This document shows positions 1-5,384 of a stretch of DNA of 5,598 nucleotides, one piece after another. The stretch is taken from the NCBI GenBank assembly GCA_003155275.1, contig PMCC01000158.1, positions 1 to 5,598 of the forward strand, read 5' to 3'. The notes under the pieces are model-generated. The model did no database searches. It was not told the DNA's origin and saw only the letters and a list, made by a program, of their open reading frames with translations. Positions within the stretch are counted from its first letter, which is position 1. Each line of letters opens with the position of its first letter. Both the position numbers and the translations under genes were made by a program. This DNA is from Actinomycetota bacterium (GTDB lineage: Bacteria; Actinomycetota; Humimicrobiia; Humimicrobiales; Humimicrobiaceae).

Positions 1-1245
1 TACTCTGTCAAGCCGAAGCTCGATTTGCCGCGTCCTTTTGGCCTCTTTATAATTATCATAAATTGCTGCACCTGCTTTAATGCCGCTCCCGCTTATAGAC
101 AGCAGGAGCTCTTCAAACCTTTTTATAGCAATTACAGTCAGATGCGGGTCCAACTTTTTTTCAAACCTGTTGGACGCTTCTGAGCGAAGCCCAAGCTGTG
201 CGGAAGTCTTCATTATGGAAGGCCCAAAAAAATTTGCAGATTCTAAAAGCACATTTACGGTGGCGTCGTTTATTTCAGTATCTTTTCCGCCCATTACTCC
301 AGCTATTGCAACTATTTTTTCTTCATCTGATATCACAAGCATGCCTTCTTCAAGAACTCTCAGATTATCATCGATGCTTCTTATAGTTTCACCCTTTACC
401 GCCGACCTTACTATTACCTTGCCGGAATAAAGCAGGTCCTTATCAAAGGCATGCAGGGGCTGCCCTGTCTCGTGCATAACATAATTTGTCAGATCCACTG
501 GAAGGCTTACCGGCCTGTAATCACAAAGGATAAGCCTGTTTTTCATCCATTCCGGAGTCAGTGTATTATTAATGCCCGTAAATACTTTTGCAGAATACCT
601 GCTGCAGAGAGCATAATCTTTTATTTCAATTTCAAAATCCTTATTAATATTGATTTCTTTTTCAAAATCATATTTAAAAGGTTTAAAAGGGATTTTCAAA
701 AGTGCGCTTATTTCGCGCGCAATCCCTGATACGCTAAGGCAGTCAGGGCGGTTTGGAGTTATCTCAAGCTCAAATACAACATCATCAAGGCCGATAGCCC
801 GGGCAAAACTTTCCCCGATTTGAGTGTTTTCATCAAGGATCATTATCCCCTCGGAATCTTCAGAAAGACCCAACTCATGCTCTGAGCACATCATGCCTTC
901 TGAGACTATGCCCCTGAGTTTGCTCCTGGCAATACTCATTCCCTGGGCGGTGACAGCGCCGATTACAGCTACCGCCACTTTATCATTTGCTTTAAAGTTT
1001 TTAGCCCCGCAGACTATGTTTAAAACTTCACTGCCTATATCAACTTTGCACACCGTCAGCTTGTCTGCATCCGGGTGCTGCTCAAACGTAAGTATCCGGC
1101 CAATGCGTATATTGTTATATTTTGCCCCTGTATATTCGACCTTTTTTACCTCTGAGCCGCTCATGGTCAGCAGGTCTTTTACTTCCTCAGGGTCTATATT
1201 TTCCCCATCCAAAAATTCTTTAAGCCAGTTTAAAGTTACCTTCAC
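1..1245 (-). CDS. pheT: Phenylalanyl-tRNA synthetase beta subunit, N-terminal 415 residues (runs off window)
   Basis: PheT pairs with PheS to form the cytoplasmic (alpha-beta)2 enzyme that charges tRNA-Phe; the beta subunit binds tRNA and edits mischarged Tyr-tRNA. I translated the frame from a GTG start at 1245 and it stays open to the window edge. It begins MKVTLNWLKEFLD, the usual PheT start. An OB-fold tRNA-binding domain covers about residues 40-150 (HPDADKL at 57-63, then NIVCGAKNF). ITPNRPDCLS lies near 162-171. The B3/B4 editing domain follows, with GQPLHAFD at 261-268, GVMGG at 316-320 and EASNRFEK at 356-363, and the B5 domain starts near the edge. The rest of B5, the catalytic-like core and the FDX-ACB domain lie outside. 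PheT is usually about 800 residues, so roughly half is seen. An in-frame TAA seven codons upstream leaves GTG as the only start. The ribosome binding site is modest: AGAGGG about 10 nt before the start. A 32-nt gap separates it from pheS. Confidence 0.98.
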   Translation of the reverse strand, partial: MKVTLNWLKEFLDGENIDPEEVKDLLTMSGSEVKKVEYTGAKYNNIRIGRILTFEQHPDADKLTVCKVDIGSEVLNIVCGAKNFKANDKVAVAVIGAVTAQGMSIARSKLRGIVSEGMMCSEHELGLSEDSEGIMILDENTQIGESFARAIGLDDVVFELEITPNRPDCLSVSGIAREISALLKIPFKPFKYDFEKEININKDFEIEIKDYALCSRYSAKVFTGINNTLTPEWMKNRLILCDYRPVSLPVDLTNYVMHETGQPLHAFDKDLLYSGKVIVRSAVKGETIRSIDDNLRVLEEGMLVISDEEKIVAIAGVMGGKDTEINDATVNVLLESANFFGPSIMKTSAQLGLRSEASNRFEKKLDPHLTVIAIKRFEELLLSISGSGIKAGAAIYDNYKEAKRTRQIELRLDRV

Positions 1246-1277
1246 GTTTAAAAATCCCTCTTTTTAGAATCATTTAT

Positions 1278-2309
1278 CTAAAACTGCCTTACAAATCGAA
1301 GGTCATTATCGTAAAAAAGCCTTATGTCATCTATACCATATTTCAGCATGGCAATTCTTTCAATTCCCATACCGAATGCAAACCCGTTTACCTGCTCCGG
1401 GTCATAATTTACAAATTTGTAGAGATTAGGGTCCACCATCCCAGCGCCCAAAACTTCAAGCCAGCCGGAGTTTGAACAGGTTCTGCAGCCGCTGCCATTG
1501 CATATTTTGCATGAAACATCCACCTCTGCGCTCGGTTCGGTAAAAGGGAAATAATGCGGCCTCAGCCTAACTTTTCTTTCCCTGCCAAATATCTCATGGG
1601 CAAAAGTTTCCAGGGTCCATTTCAGATTCCCAAAGTTTATACCCTTGTCAACAACAAGCCCTTCTATCTGGGTAAACATCGGAGTATGGGAAATATCATA
1701 GTCTCTCCTGTATACTTTCCCGGGCGCTATGATATAGATAGGAGGCTGATGCTTTTCCATATATCTTATCTGCACAGGAGAAGTCTGGGTCCTTAAAAGA
1801 GTCTTTCCGGAAATAAAAAAAGTATCGTGCAGAGAACGCGCAGGATGATCGGCAGGAGTATTTAAGGCCTCAAAGTTATAATAATCGGTTTCAGCTTCGG
1901 GCCCTTCAGCTATCTCAAAACCCAGCCCGATAAACAGTTCTTCGATTTCCTCAATAACCTGCGAGATTATGTGCCTTCTACCAGGATGTGTTTTCATCGC
2001 AGGCAGGGTCAAATCAGGCTTTTGGCTTCTAAGGTCGGCATCAAACCTGATATTTTTAAAATATCTTTCTTTTTCCTCAAGCAGGTCTTCAATCTCTTTT
2101 TTTATGCTGTTAGCCTCTTTGCCTGCTGCCGGCCTTATTTCCCTTGGAAGGCTGCCTATATTTCCAAGCGCAGTTATTGTATAACTTTTTGAACCTGTAT
2201 ATCTGGTTCTTATCCTGGCAATATCATCAAGATTCGATGCAGATGCCATTTCACTTTTAAAGCCTTCTAATTCTGATTTAAGTTTTTCCTGGATCTCACT
2301 TATGTCCAT
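1278..2309 (-). CDS. pheS: Phenylalanyl-tRNA synthetase alpha subunit
   Basis: This is the class II catalytic subunit, which makes Phe-AMP and transfers Phe to tRNA-Phe in the cytoplasm together with PheT. At 343 residues it is full length. An N-terminal coiled-coil arm that contacts tRNA occupies about residues 1-90. Motif 1 begins at GRRHIISQVIEEIEELF (110-126). Motif 2 is KVYRRDYDISHTPMFTQIEG (198-217), and motif 3 is FGMGIERIAML (312-322). The family Ala in GFAFGMG (Ala311), equivalent to the specificity residue Ala294 of E. coli PheS, is kept. Four cysteines (267, 270, 275, 278) form CKIC-x4-CRTC just before GWLEVLGAGMV. This knuckle is present in many non-proteobacterial PheS proteins and absent in E. 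coli. The ATG lies 3 nt after the rplT stop with no clear Shine-Dalgarno sequence, so translation is probably coupled to rplT. Confidence 0.99.
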   Translation of the reverse strand: MDISEIQEKLKSELEGFKSEMASASNLDDIARIRTRYTGSKSYTITALGNIGSLPREIRPAAGKEANSIKKEIEDLLEEKERYFKNIRFDADLRSQKPDLTLPAMKTHPGRRHIISQVIEEIEELFIGLGFEIAEGPEAETDYYNFEALNTPADHPARSLHDTFFISGKTLLRTQTSPVQIRYMEKHQPPIYIIAPGKVYRRDYDISHTPMFTQIEGLVVDKGINFGNLKWTLETFAHEIFGRERKVRLRPHYFPFTEPSAEVDVSCKICNGSGCRTCSNSGWLEVLGAGMVDPNLYKFVNYDPEQVNGFAFGMGIERIAMLKYGIDDIRLFYDNDLRFVRQF

Positions 2310-2312
2310 GAT

Positions 2313-2672
2313 TTACACATTTGCCGGTTTTTTGGCAAGCTCTGTAAGTTTTACAAACGCCGCTGGATCACTTATGGCAATTTCTGAAAGCATTTTCCTG
2401 TTTATATCAATATTTGCAACTTTAAGCCCATTGATAAATTCATTATAGGAAATGCCGTTTAATCTTGCGGCAGCATTGATTCTTGTTATCCAAAGGGTCC
2501 TGAATGTCCTTTTCTTAACTTTTCTGTCGACGTAATTATAGCTTAGAGACTTTAAAACCGCTTCCTTTGCGAGCCTGTAGCTCCTGCTGTGGGAACCATA
2601 ATATCCTTTCGCAGCCTTAAGTACTTCTTTGTGCTTTGTCCTTTTAATAACACCTCTTTTAATACGAGTCAT
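2313..2672 (-). CDS. rplT: 50S ribosomal protein L20
   Basis: L20 is an early-assembly 23S rRNA-binding protein of the large subunit. The 119 residues match the family length. Conserved blocks include MTRIKRGV at the start, the basic helical tail [20 protein letters not shown], the family signature [19 protein letters not shown] (about 59-77), and a C-terminal segment ending [15 protein letters not shown]. An AAGGAAGGTG stretch about 9 nt before the ATG serves as ribosome binding site, and the gap to rpmI is 19 nt. In E. coli and B. subtilis, L20 is also the autogenous repressor of this operon. It acts at the infC-rpmI junction in E. coli and on a leader before infC in Bacillus. Both places contain hairpins in this window, but I could not show that either is an L20 site. 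Confidence 0.99.
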   Translation of the reverse strand: MTRIKRGVIKRTKHKEVLKAAKGYYGSHSRSYRLAKEAVLKSLSYNYVDRKVKKRTFRTLWITRINAAARLNGISYNEFINGLKVANIDINRKMLSEIAISDPAAFVKLTELAKKPANV

Positions 2673-2691
2673 ATTCTATTACACCTTCCTT

Positions 2692-2886
2692 TTATTTAGC
2701 TAACAGCCTTCTTATACGTGGATAATCCGTTGCTGATATTTCAGCCACTCCGCCAAGAATTCTTTTCCTCTTGGGACTCTTTTTTGTAAGTATATGGCTC
2801 TTGCCGGCCTTACAGCTTACAATCTTTCCGGAGCCTGTAATTTTAAATCTCTTTGCAGCGCCTCTATGTGTCTTAATCTTAGGCAT
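2692..2886 (-). CDS. rpmI: 50S ribosomal protein L35
   Basis: L35 is a small, very basic large-subunit protein. The product is 64 residues and starts [20 protein letters not shown], the almost invariant L35 N-terminus; a second basic block, [12 protein letters not shown], follows near residues 35-46. I chose the ATG at 2886 over the one four codons upstream at 2898 for two reasons. The protein family begins with MPK. The GAGG motif also sits a normal 6 nt before 2886, whereas the upstream ATG directly abuts its only purine run and partly forms the ribosome binding site itself. The gene follows infC by 54 nt and precedes rplT by 19 nt, the standard L35-L20 pair. Confidence 0.98.
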   Translation of the reverse strand: MPKIKTHRGAAKRFKITGSGKIVSCKAGKSHILTKKSPKRKRILGGVAEISATDYPRIRRLLAK

Positions 2887-2930
2887 ATTTAACCTCATCC
2901 CTTCTTATATACAAAATATTTCTTTTAAAA

Positions 2931-2949
2931 CCCGCTCATTCTAAGCGGG
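2931..2949 (-). other. GC-rich hairpin overlapping the infC stop codon
   Basis: On the transcript CCCGCT (2949-2944) pairs with AGCGGG (2936-2931) around a 7-nt loop, TAGAATG, that contains the infC TAG stop. Only four U residues follow before the sequence turns to AAAA, so it is at best a weak terminator. It lies at the infC-rpmI junction. In E. coli, L20 represses rpmI by binding RNA structure in that same place, but no homology to that site is visible. It could tune the infC:rpmI ratio, act as a partial terminator, or protect an mRNA end. Confidence 0.5.
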
Positions 2950-3447
2950 ATTCAAAATCATAATAATATTATAACCTTCAAGCTTGGGCCTTTGCTCCAC
3001 AACACATTTGGCGCCAAGTTCGTCCAGCATAATTTTAAGGATGTTCATTCCAAGCTCGGAATGTACAATCTCCCTACCCTTGAAAGACATCGTAACCTTA
3101 ACCTTATTTCCTTTTTGCAGAAACTTTTCTGCTGCTTTTGTTTTAATTCCCAGGTCATTTTTGTCTATCTTTGGCCTTAGCTTGATTTCCTTTATAATAA
3201 TCTGGGTTTGTTTTTTCTTTTTCTCTTTTTCGGATATAGCCAACTGGTATTTATACTTGCCATAATCCATTATCCTGCACACCGGCGGTACGCCGCCCGG
3301 CGCAACCTCGACAAGGTCAAGTTCCTTCTCGCGCGCCATTCTTATAGCCTCTTCAGTTGAAATGACACCTATTTGTGAACCGTCTTCACCTATTACTCTT
3401 ACTTGTGGTATCCTTATCTGCTCGTTGACTCTAATGTTTTTAATAAT
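2941..3447 (-). CDS. infC: Translation initiation factor IF-3, with AUU start codon
   Basis: IF3 binds the 30S subunit, prevents premature 50S joining, and checks the initiator tRNA and start codon. The product is 168 residues. IF3-N spans about 5-75, with NEQIRIPQVRVIGEDGSQIG at 8-27 and PPVCRIMDYGKYKYQ at 54-68. A Lys-rich linker (about 74-80) leads to IF3-C, which has KEIKLRP at 86-92 and FKGRE at 122-126. The start is unusual. Reading upstream from the first ATG (3339), 36 sense codons of conserved IF3-N follow. No in-frame ATG, GTG or TTG occurs before a TAA, and a GGAGGTGA Shine-Dalgarno sequence ends 7 nt before the first of two tandem ATT codons (3447 and 3444). An AUU start is the known autoregulatory feature of E. 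coli infC. Starting at 3339 would delete about half of IF3-N. The exact choice between the two ATT codons is inferred from spacing. Confidence 0.96.
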   Translation of the reverse strand: MIKNIRVNEQIRIPQVRVIGEDGSQIGVISTEEAIRMAREKELDLVEVAPGGVPPVCRIMDYGKYKYQLAISEKEKKKKQTQIIIKEIKLRPKIDKNDLGIKTKAAEKFLQKGNKVKVTMSFKGREIVHSELGMNILKIMLDELGAKCVVEQRPKLEGYNIIMILNPA

Positions 3448-3453
3448 TTTATA

Positions 3454-3462
3454 CTCACCTCC
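3454..3462 (-). promoter_or_regulatory. Strong ribosome binding site that fixes the infC AUU start
   Basis: The transcript reads GGAGGTGAG here. Its first eight bases are complementary to the 3' end of 16S rRNA. The spacer after GGAGGTGA is 7 nt to the first ATT (3447) and 10 nt to the second (3444). A near-perfect site fits a weak start codon, which needs strong ribosome recruitment. A GTG inside the motif is out of frame with infC and meets a stop after 14 codons. Confidence 0.9.
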
Positions 3463-3493
3463 AGGCAGTTTTTTTAAAAATCCCTTTTATAAT

Positions 3494-3530
3494 AAAAAAA
3501 AATAGGCAGAAATCACCTCTACCTATTTTT
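3494..3530 (-). terminator. Intrinsic terminator / attenuator ahead of infC
   Basis: On the transcript AAAAATAGGTAGA (3530-3518) pairs with TCTGCCTATTTTT (3510-3498) over 13 bp, including one G-U pair. The loop is 7 nt, GGTGATT, and a run of nine T residues (3502-3494) closes the stem and continues past it. This is a textbook Rho-independent shape. It ends 31 nt before the infC ribosome binding site and lies downstream of the promoter at 3751-3778. It therefore either ends transcripts arriving from the radical SAM gene or attenuates the infC operon's own transcript. The loop carries part of a GAGGTGA copy (3519-3513) that recurs in the infC ribosome binding site. Confidence 0.85.
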
Positions 3531-3579
3531 AATCTTTAATAGATTTTTCACAGATAACCAGACAAGCTTTAATTAACAT
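3529..3579 (-). other. Possible 16-codon leader ORF ending in the attenuator
   Basis: An ATG at 3579 opens a short frame reading MLIKACLVICEKSIKD. Its TAA stop (3531-3529) overlaps the first two bases of the terminator stem. A ribosome stopping there would sit on the terminator's 5' arm, as in classical attenuation. Against it: there is no good Shine-Dalgarno sequence, the start codon lies inside a palindrome, and the peptide has no run of Phe, Thr or another telling amino acid. It may be chance. Confidence 0.2.
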
Positions 3580-3588
3580 TATGTTAAT
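3572..3588. repeat. Perfect 17-bp palindrome in the infC leader
   Basis: ATTAACAT and ATGTTAAT flank a single central base (3580). As DNA it resembles an operator for a dimeric regulator. As RNA it would need a larger loop and be weak because it is AU-rich. It lies about 160 nt downstream of the predicted start site, which is unusual for a repressor site. In AT-rich DNA a chance origin is possible. Confidence 0.45.
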
Positions 3589-3630
3589 CTATCCATCTAT
3601 CATTCTTTCATCGATAAATGAACCCTTAAA

Positions 3631-3647
3631 TATACCGGAGTATACCG
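3631..3647. repeat. Short direct repeat TATACCG, 10-bp period
   Basis: TATACCG occurs at 3631-3637 and again at 3641-3647, separated by GAG. The 10-bp period puts both copies on the same DNA face. It stands out as a GC-containing island in an otherwise very AT-rich leader. Function unknown; it could be protein-bound DNA or part of a folded leader RNA. Confidence 0.4.
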
Positions 3648-3750
3648 CTTTCTGGTGAGAAATAAATGATTTCTATTTCTTCTTTAATATTTAATTTTTA
3701 ACTGCAATTTTTATAAATATTTTTACTAATAATTGCCTATCGAACAATAT

Positions 3751-3778
3751 ATTATATATGACTTTTTTTATTTGTCCA
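3751..3778 (-). promoter_or_regulatory. Sigma70-type promoter for the infC operon
   Basis: On the minus strand TGGACA (3778-3773, five of six consensus bases) and TATAAT (3756-3751, six of six) are separated by 16 bp. Transcription would start near 3745. It lies just after the radical SAM stop codon (3798) and points at infC, so infC-rpmI-rplT-pheS-pheT can be expressed independently of thrS. The region is AT-rich, which raises the chance of a random TATAAT, but the paired -35 supports the call. Confidence 0.65.
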
Positions 3779-3797
3779 TACCTGATTTTGCAGCTGC

Positions 3798-5141
3798 TTA
3801 ACTGGCTTCTTCTTTTTCCTCACTCGGTTTATATTCTTCTTCCCACACCCTGTCGGCAATCTTGCCATATTCACATGAATATGCATCAAGCTGTTTGGCC
3901 AGATCGGTCACTATACCTTCAGCCCCCGAATGAGTTGCGTAAGCGCCTGTTTCAGCGACTATATCCCGTAAAATGTGAGGGTTATCAATAATGCTGCAAG
4001 GCCTTAAATGATTCTCATTAAAAGGCTGTCTTTTCCGGAATGCCATGAAGAATGGGCTTGTGACTATTTCTGACAGGCTTTTTTCCTTGATGTTATCAGC
4101 GGCAAAATGTACAAACACACATGGTTCCACATCACCATTTACATTTACATGAAGATAATTTTTGCCTCCGGCCATGCATCCGTTTACAAGATTTCCGTCA
4201 TTCCAGAAATCAGCAACAACGATATCCTTGGTTTTCCTGATTTCCAGTATTCTTTTTCTCCTGTAATCCCTCTGCTGGGGAGTCGGCATCAAATCCAGGT
4301 TTGGTTCCCTTCCTATTGGAATATAATTGAAATACCAGCCAACAAAGCATCCTTTTTCAATGAAGAAATCAATAAACTCATCGCTTACTATAAGCTCATT
4401 GTTTTCCCTTGTCGCTGTTGCGGAAAAACCAAAGAGAACACCACTTTTACGAAGGACATCCATTGCTGAAAGGATCTTTGGCCATGTTGTATCCCCTCTC
4501 CTTGCTGCAGTCTCTTTTTCGAAGCCTTCTACACTTATGCACGGGATCACGTTACCGAGTTCAGCCAGTTTTTTGGCAACCTTTCCATCTATGCATGTTC
4601 CGTTTGTATATATCTGGAAGAATGAATCGTTATGCCTGGCAAGAAAATCATAGAGCTGAGTCCATACAAATGGCTCTCCGCCGGTTATCACAAAGAAATA
4701 AATGCCCATGTCGTTTGCTTCACCGATGAACCTGTCGATGACATCGATTGGCAGGTCATCCTTTTTAGAATATTCCCACGCATAGCACCCATAACATTTA
4801 AGGTTGCATTTCATAGTCGGGCTGAAAACAAGGTGGTTTGGAGGATTGATGCCATATTTTTGGGCGAAAGCTTTTCTTTTGGGCTGGCCCTGGATCATGG
4901 CATTATTTATAAGGTTAAACACCACTTTATTCCTGACAGCCGGTGACATGCTGGATGAAGATTTTTTAAGAGTAACTAGAAGATTTTCAAGAAAATCCCT
5001 TTCCTCTTTTCTTTTCAGCTTAGAGACGCGGCCCTTTATAATTGAGAGCCATCTTTCATCTGAAATTTGAGGCAGCACCTTCACAACGCTTCTAATAGTC
5101 GCAGATGTCGTAAACAACCTTACTTTTTCTTTTAAAGTCAT
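3798..5141 (-). CDS. Radical SAM / Fe-S enzyme with Cys-containing C-terminal extension
   Basis: This is a 447-residue radical SAM protein of unknown substrate. The 4Fe-4S motif is CNLKCYGC (Cys112, Cys116, Cys119), followed by the SAM-binding GGEP at 154-157. YTNGTCIDG (178-186) and CISVEG (201-206) fit later strands of the barrel. Residues 1-100 are a basic, mostly helical extension before the barrel. Past the barrel, Cys322 (NGCMAGG), Cys341 (VNGDVEPC), Cys382 (RPC) and Cys423 remain. NVNGDVEPC resembles the core of SPASM/twitch domains, which bind auxiliary clusters, but the CxxC pairs of a full SPASM domain are missing. The tail (about 430-447) is acidic. The start is firm: AAGGAG lies 5 nt before the ATG. 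There are no membrane segments or signal peptide, so it should be cytoplasmic. It sits between thrS and infC, with 243 nt before it and 350 nt after. No precursor-peptide gene was found beside it, so peptide modification is possible but unsupported. Confidence 0.9.
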   Translation of the reverse strand: MTLKEKVRLFTTSATIRSVVKVLPQISDERWLSIIKGRVSKLKRKEERDFLENLLVTLKKSSSSMSPAVRNKVVFNLINNAMIQGQPKRKAFAQKYGINPPNHLVFSPTMKCNLKCYGCYAWEYSKKDDLPIDVIDRFIGEANDMGIYFFVITGGEPFVWTQLYDFLARHNDSFFQIYTNGTCIDGKVAKKLAELGNVIPCISVEGFEKETAARRGDTTWPKILSAMDVLRKSGVLFGFSATATRENNELIVSDEFIDFFIEKGCFVGWYFNYIPIGREPNLDLMPTPQQRDYRRKRILEIRKTKDIVVADFWNDGNLVNGCMAGGKNYLHVNVNGDVEPCVFVHFAADNIKEKSLSEIVTSPFFMAFRKRQPFNENHLRPCSIIDNPHILRDIVAETGAYATHSGAEGIVTDLAKQLDAYSCEYGKIADRVWEEEYKPSEEKEEAS

Positions 5142-5384
5142 CTTAACTCCTTATTGCCTAAATGATAATTAATAACCTTGCTTTTTACTGCCAAAAAAAT
5201 CATTTAACTTCTTTAAGCGTTATAGAAACTTCATAATTGTAAAAAACAATTATAATAATAATACAATTAAAAATAAAGAAAATGATTTAATTTTAAAGAG
5301 TTTTTATATCCCAGATAATTGTTTTTTTTACAGGTTAGGCGTATTGCCTTTCAAAGTCCTGCTATATCCAGTTTCTTAATAGCT
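5142..5384 (-). other. Gene-free AT-rich spacer between thrS and the radical SAM gene
   Basis: I see no gene here. After the thrS stop come two weak hairpins: GCTAT/ATAGC, and CAGG...AGGC/GCCT...CCTG. Neither has a U-tract, so no standard terminator follows thrS. The middle is extremely AT-rich with pairing repeats, listed separately. A TATAAT at 5254-5249 could be a -10 box, but the -35 is poor (TTTATT at 17 bp). The ribosome binding site AAGGAG of the radical SAM gene lies at 5152-5147. Confidence 0.6.
5233..5331 (-). repeat. Three-part pairing element upstream of the radical SAM gene
   Basis: In transcript order, segment 1 (5331-5315) reads GTAAAAAAAACAATTAT, segment 2 (5253-5239) reads ATAATTGTTTTTTAC, and segment 3 (5240-5233, with one A before it) completes ACAATTAT. 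Segment 2 can pair with segment 1 over 15 bp with two bulged A residues, or with segment 3 over 8 bp around a 5-nt loop. The two pairings exclude each other, as in a switch. All pairs but two per arm are A-U, so stability is low and chance cannot be excluded. Confidence 0.4.

Larger units (their letters stand above)
3448..3745 (-). promoter_or_regulatory. Long 5' leader of the infC operon
   Basis: About 298 nt lie between the inferred transcription start (near 3745) and the infC AUU, too long for a simple untranslated region. In transcript order it holds: TCTCACC (3660-3654), which is complementary to the GGTGA cores further down; a doubled CGGTATA; a weak TTCAT/ATGAA hairpin (3622-3607); a 17-bp palindrome; a possible 16-codon ORF; a terminator hairpin; and the infC ribosome binding site. 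In Firmicutes an L20-binding leader with a terminator occupies this position. I see the same layout but cannot confirm the L20-binding fold. I saw no T-box core or known riboswitch core. Confidence 0.55.

Noticed and set aside
80..1267. Plus-strand open frames opposite pheT (80-430, 451-729, 824-1267)
   Set aside because: They lie entirely opposite a well-conserved PheT frame, resemble no family I know and are antisense shadows.
1220..1273. Out-of-frame ATG at 1273 overlapping the pheT start
   Set aside because: A 17-codon frame without a ribosome binding site; the GTG at 1245 gives the correct PheT N-terminus.
2887..2898. ATG at 2898 as rpmI start
   Set aside because: It adds MRLN before the invariant L35 start and has no properly spaced ribosome binding site.
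3337..3354. ATG at 3339 as infC start, with GAAGAGG 8 nt upstream
   Set aside because: The spacing is plausible, but the product would lack half of IF3-N, and the upstream codons encode conserved IF3 sequence.
3414..3458. GTG inside the infC Shine-Dalgarno as an alternative start
   Set aside because: Out of frame with infC and stops after 14 codons.
3628..3660. T-box-like ACCGC/GGTG pieces in the infC leader
   Set aside because: Order and orientation do not match the T-box core, and no specifier loop or antiterminator was recognised.
3790..3797. GCAGCTGC palindrome right after the radical SAM stop
   Set aside because: No loop or U-tract, so not a terminator; an 8-bp palindrome is common by chance.
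3758..5070. Plus-strand open frames opposite the radical SAM gene
   Set aside because: Several overlapping frames, none with recognisable motifs; the minus-strand frame carries clear radical SAM motifs.
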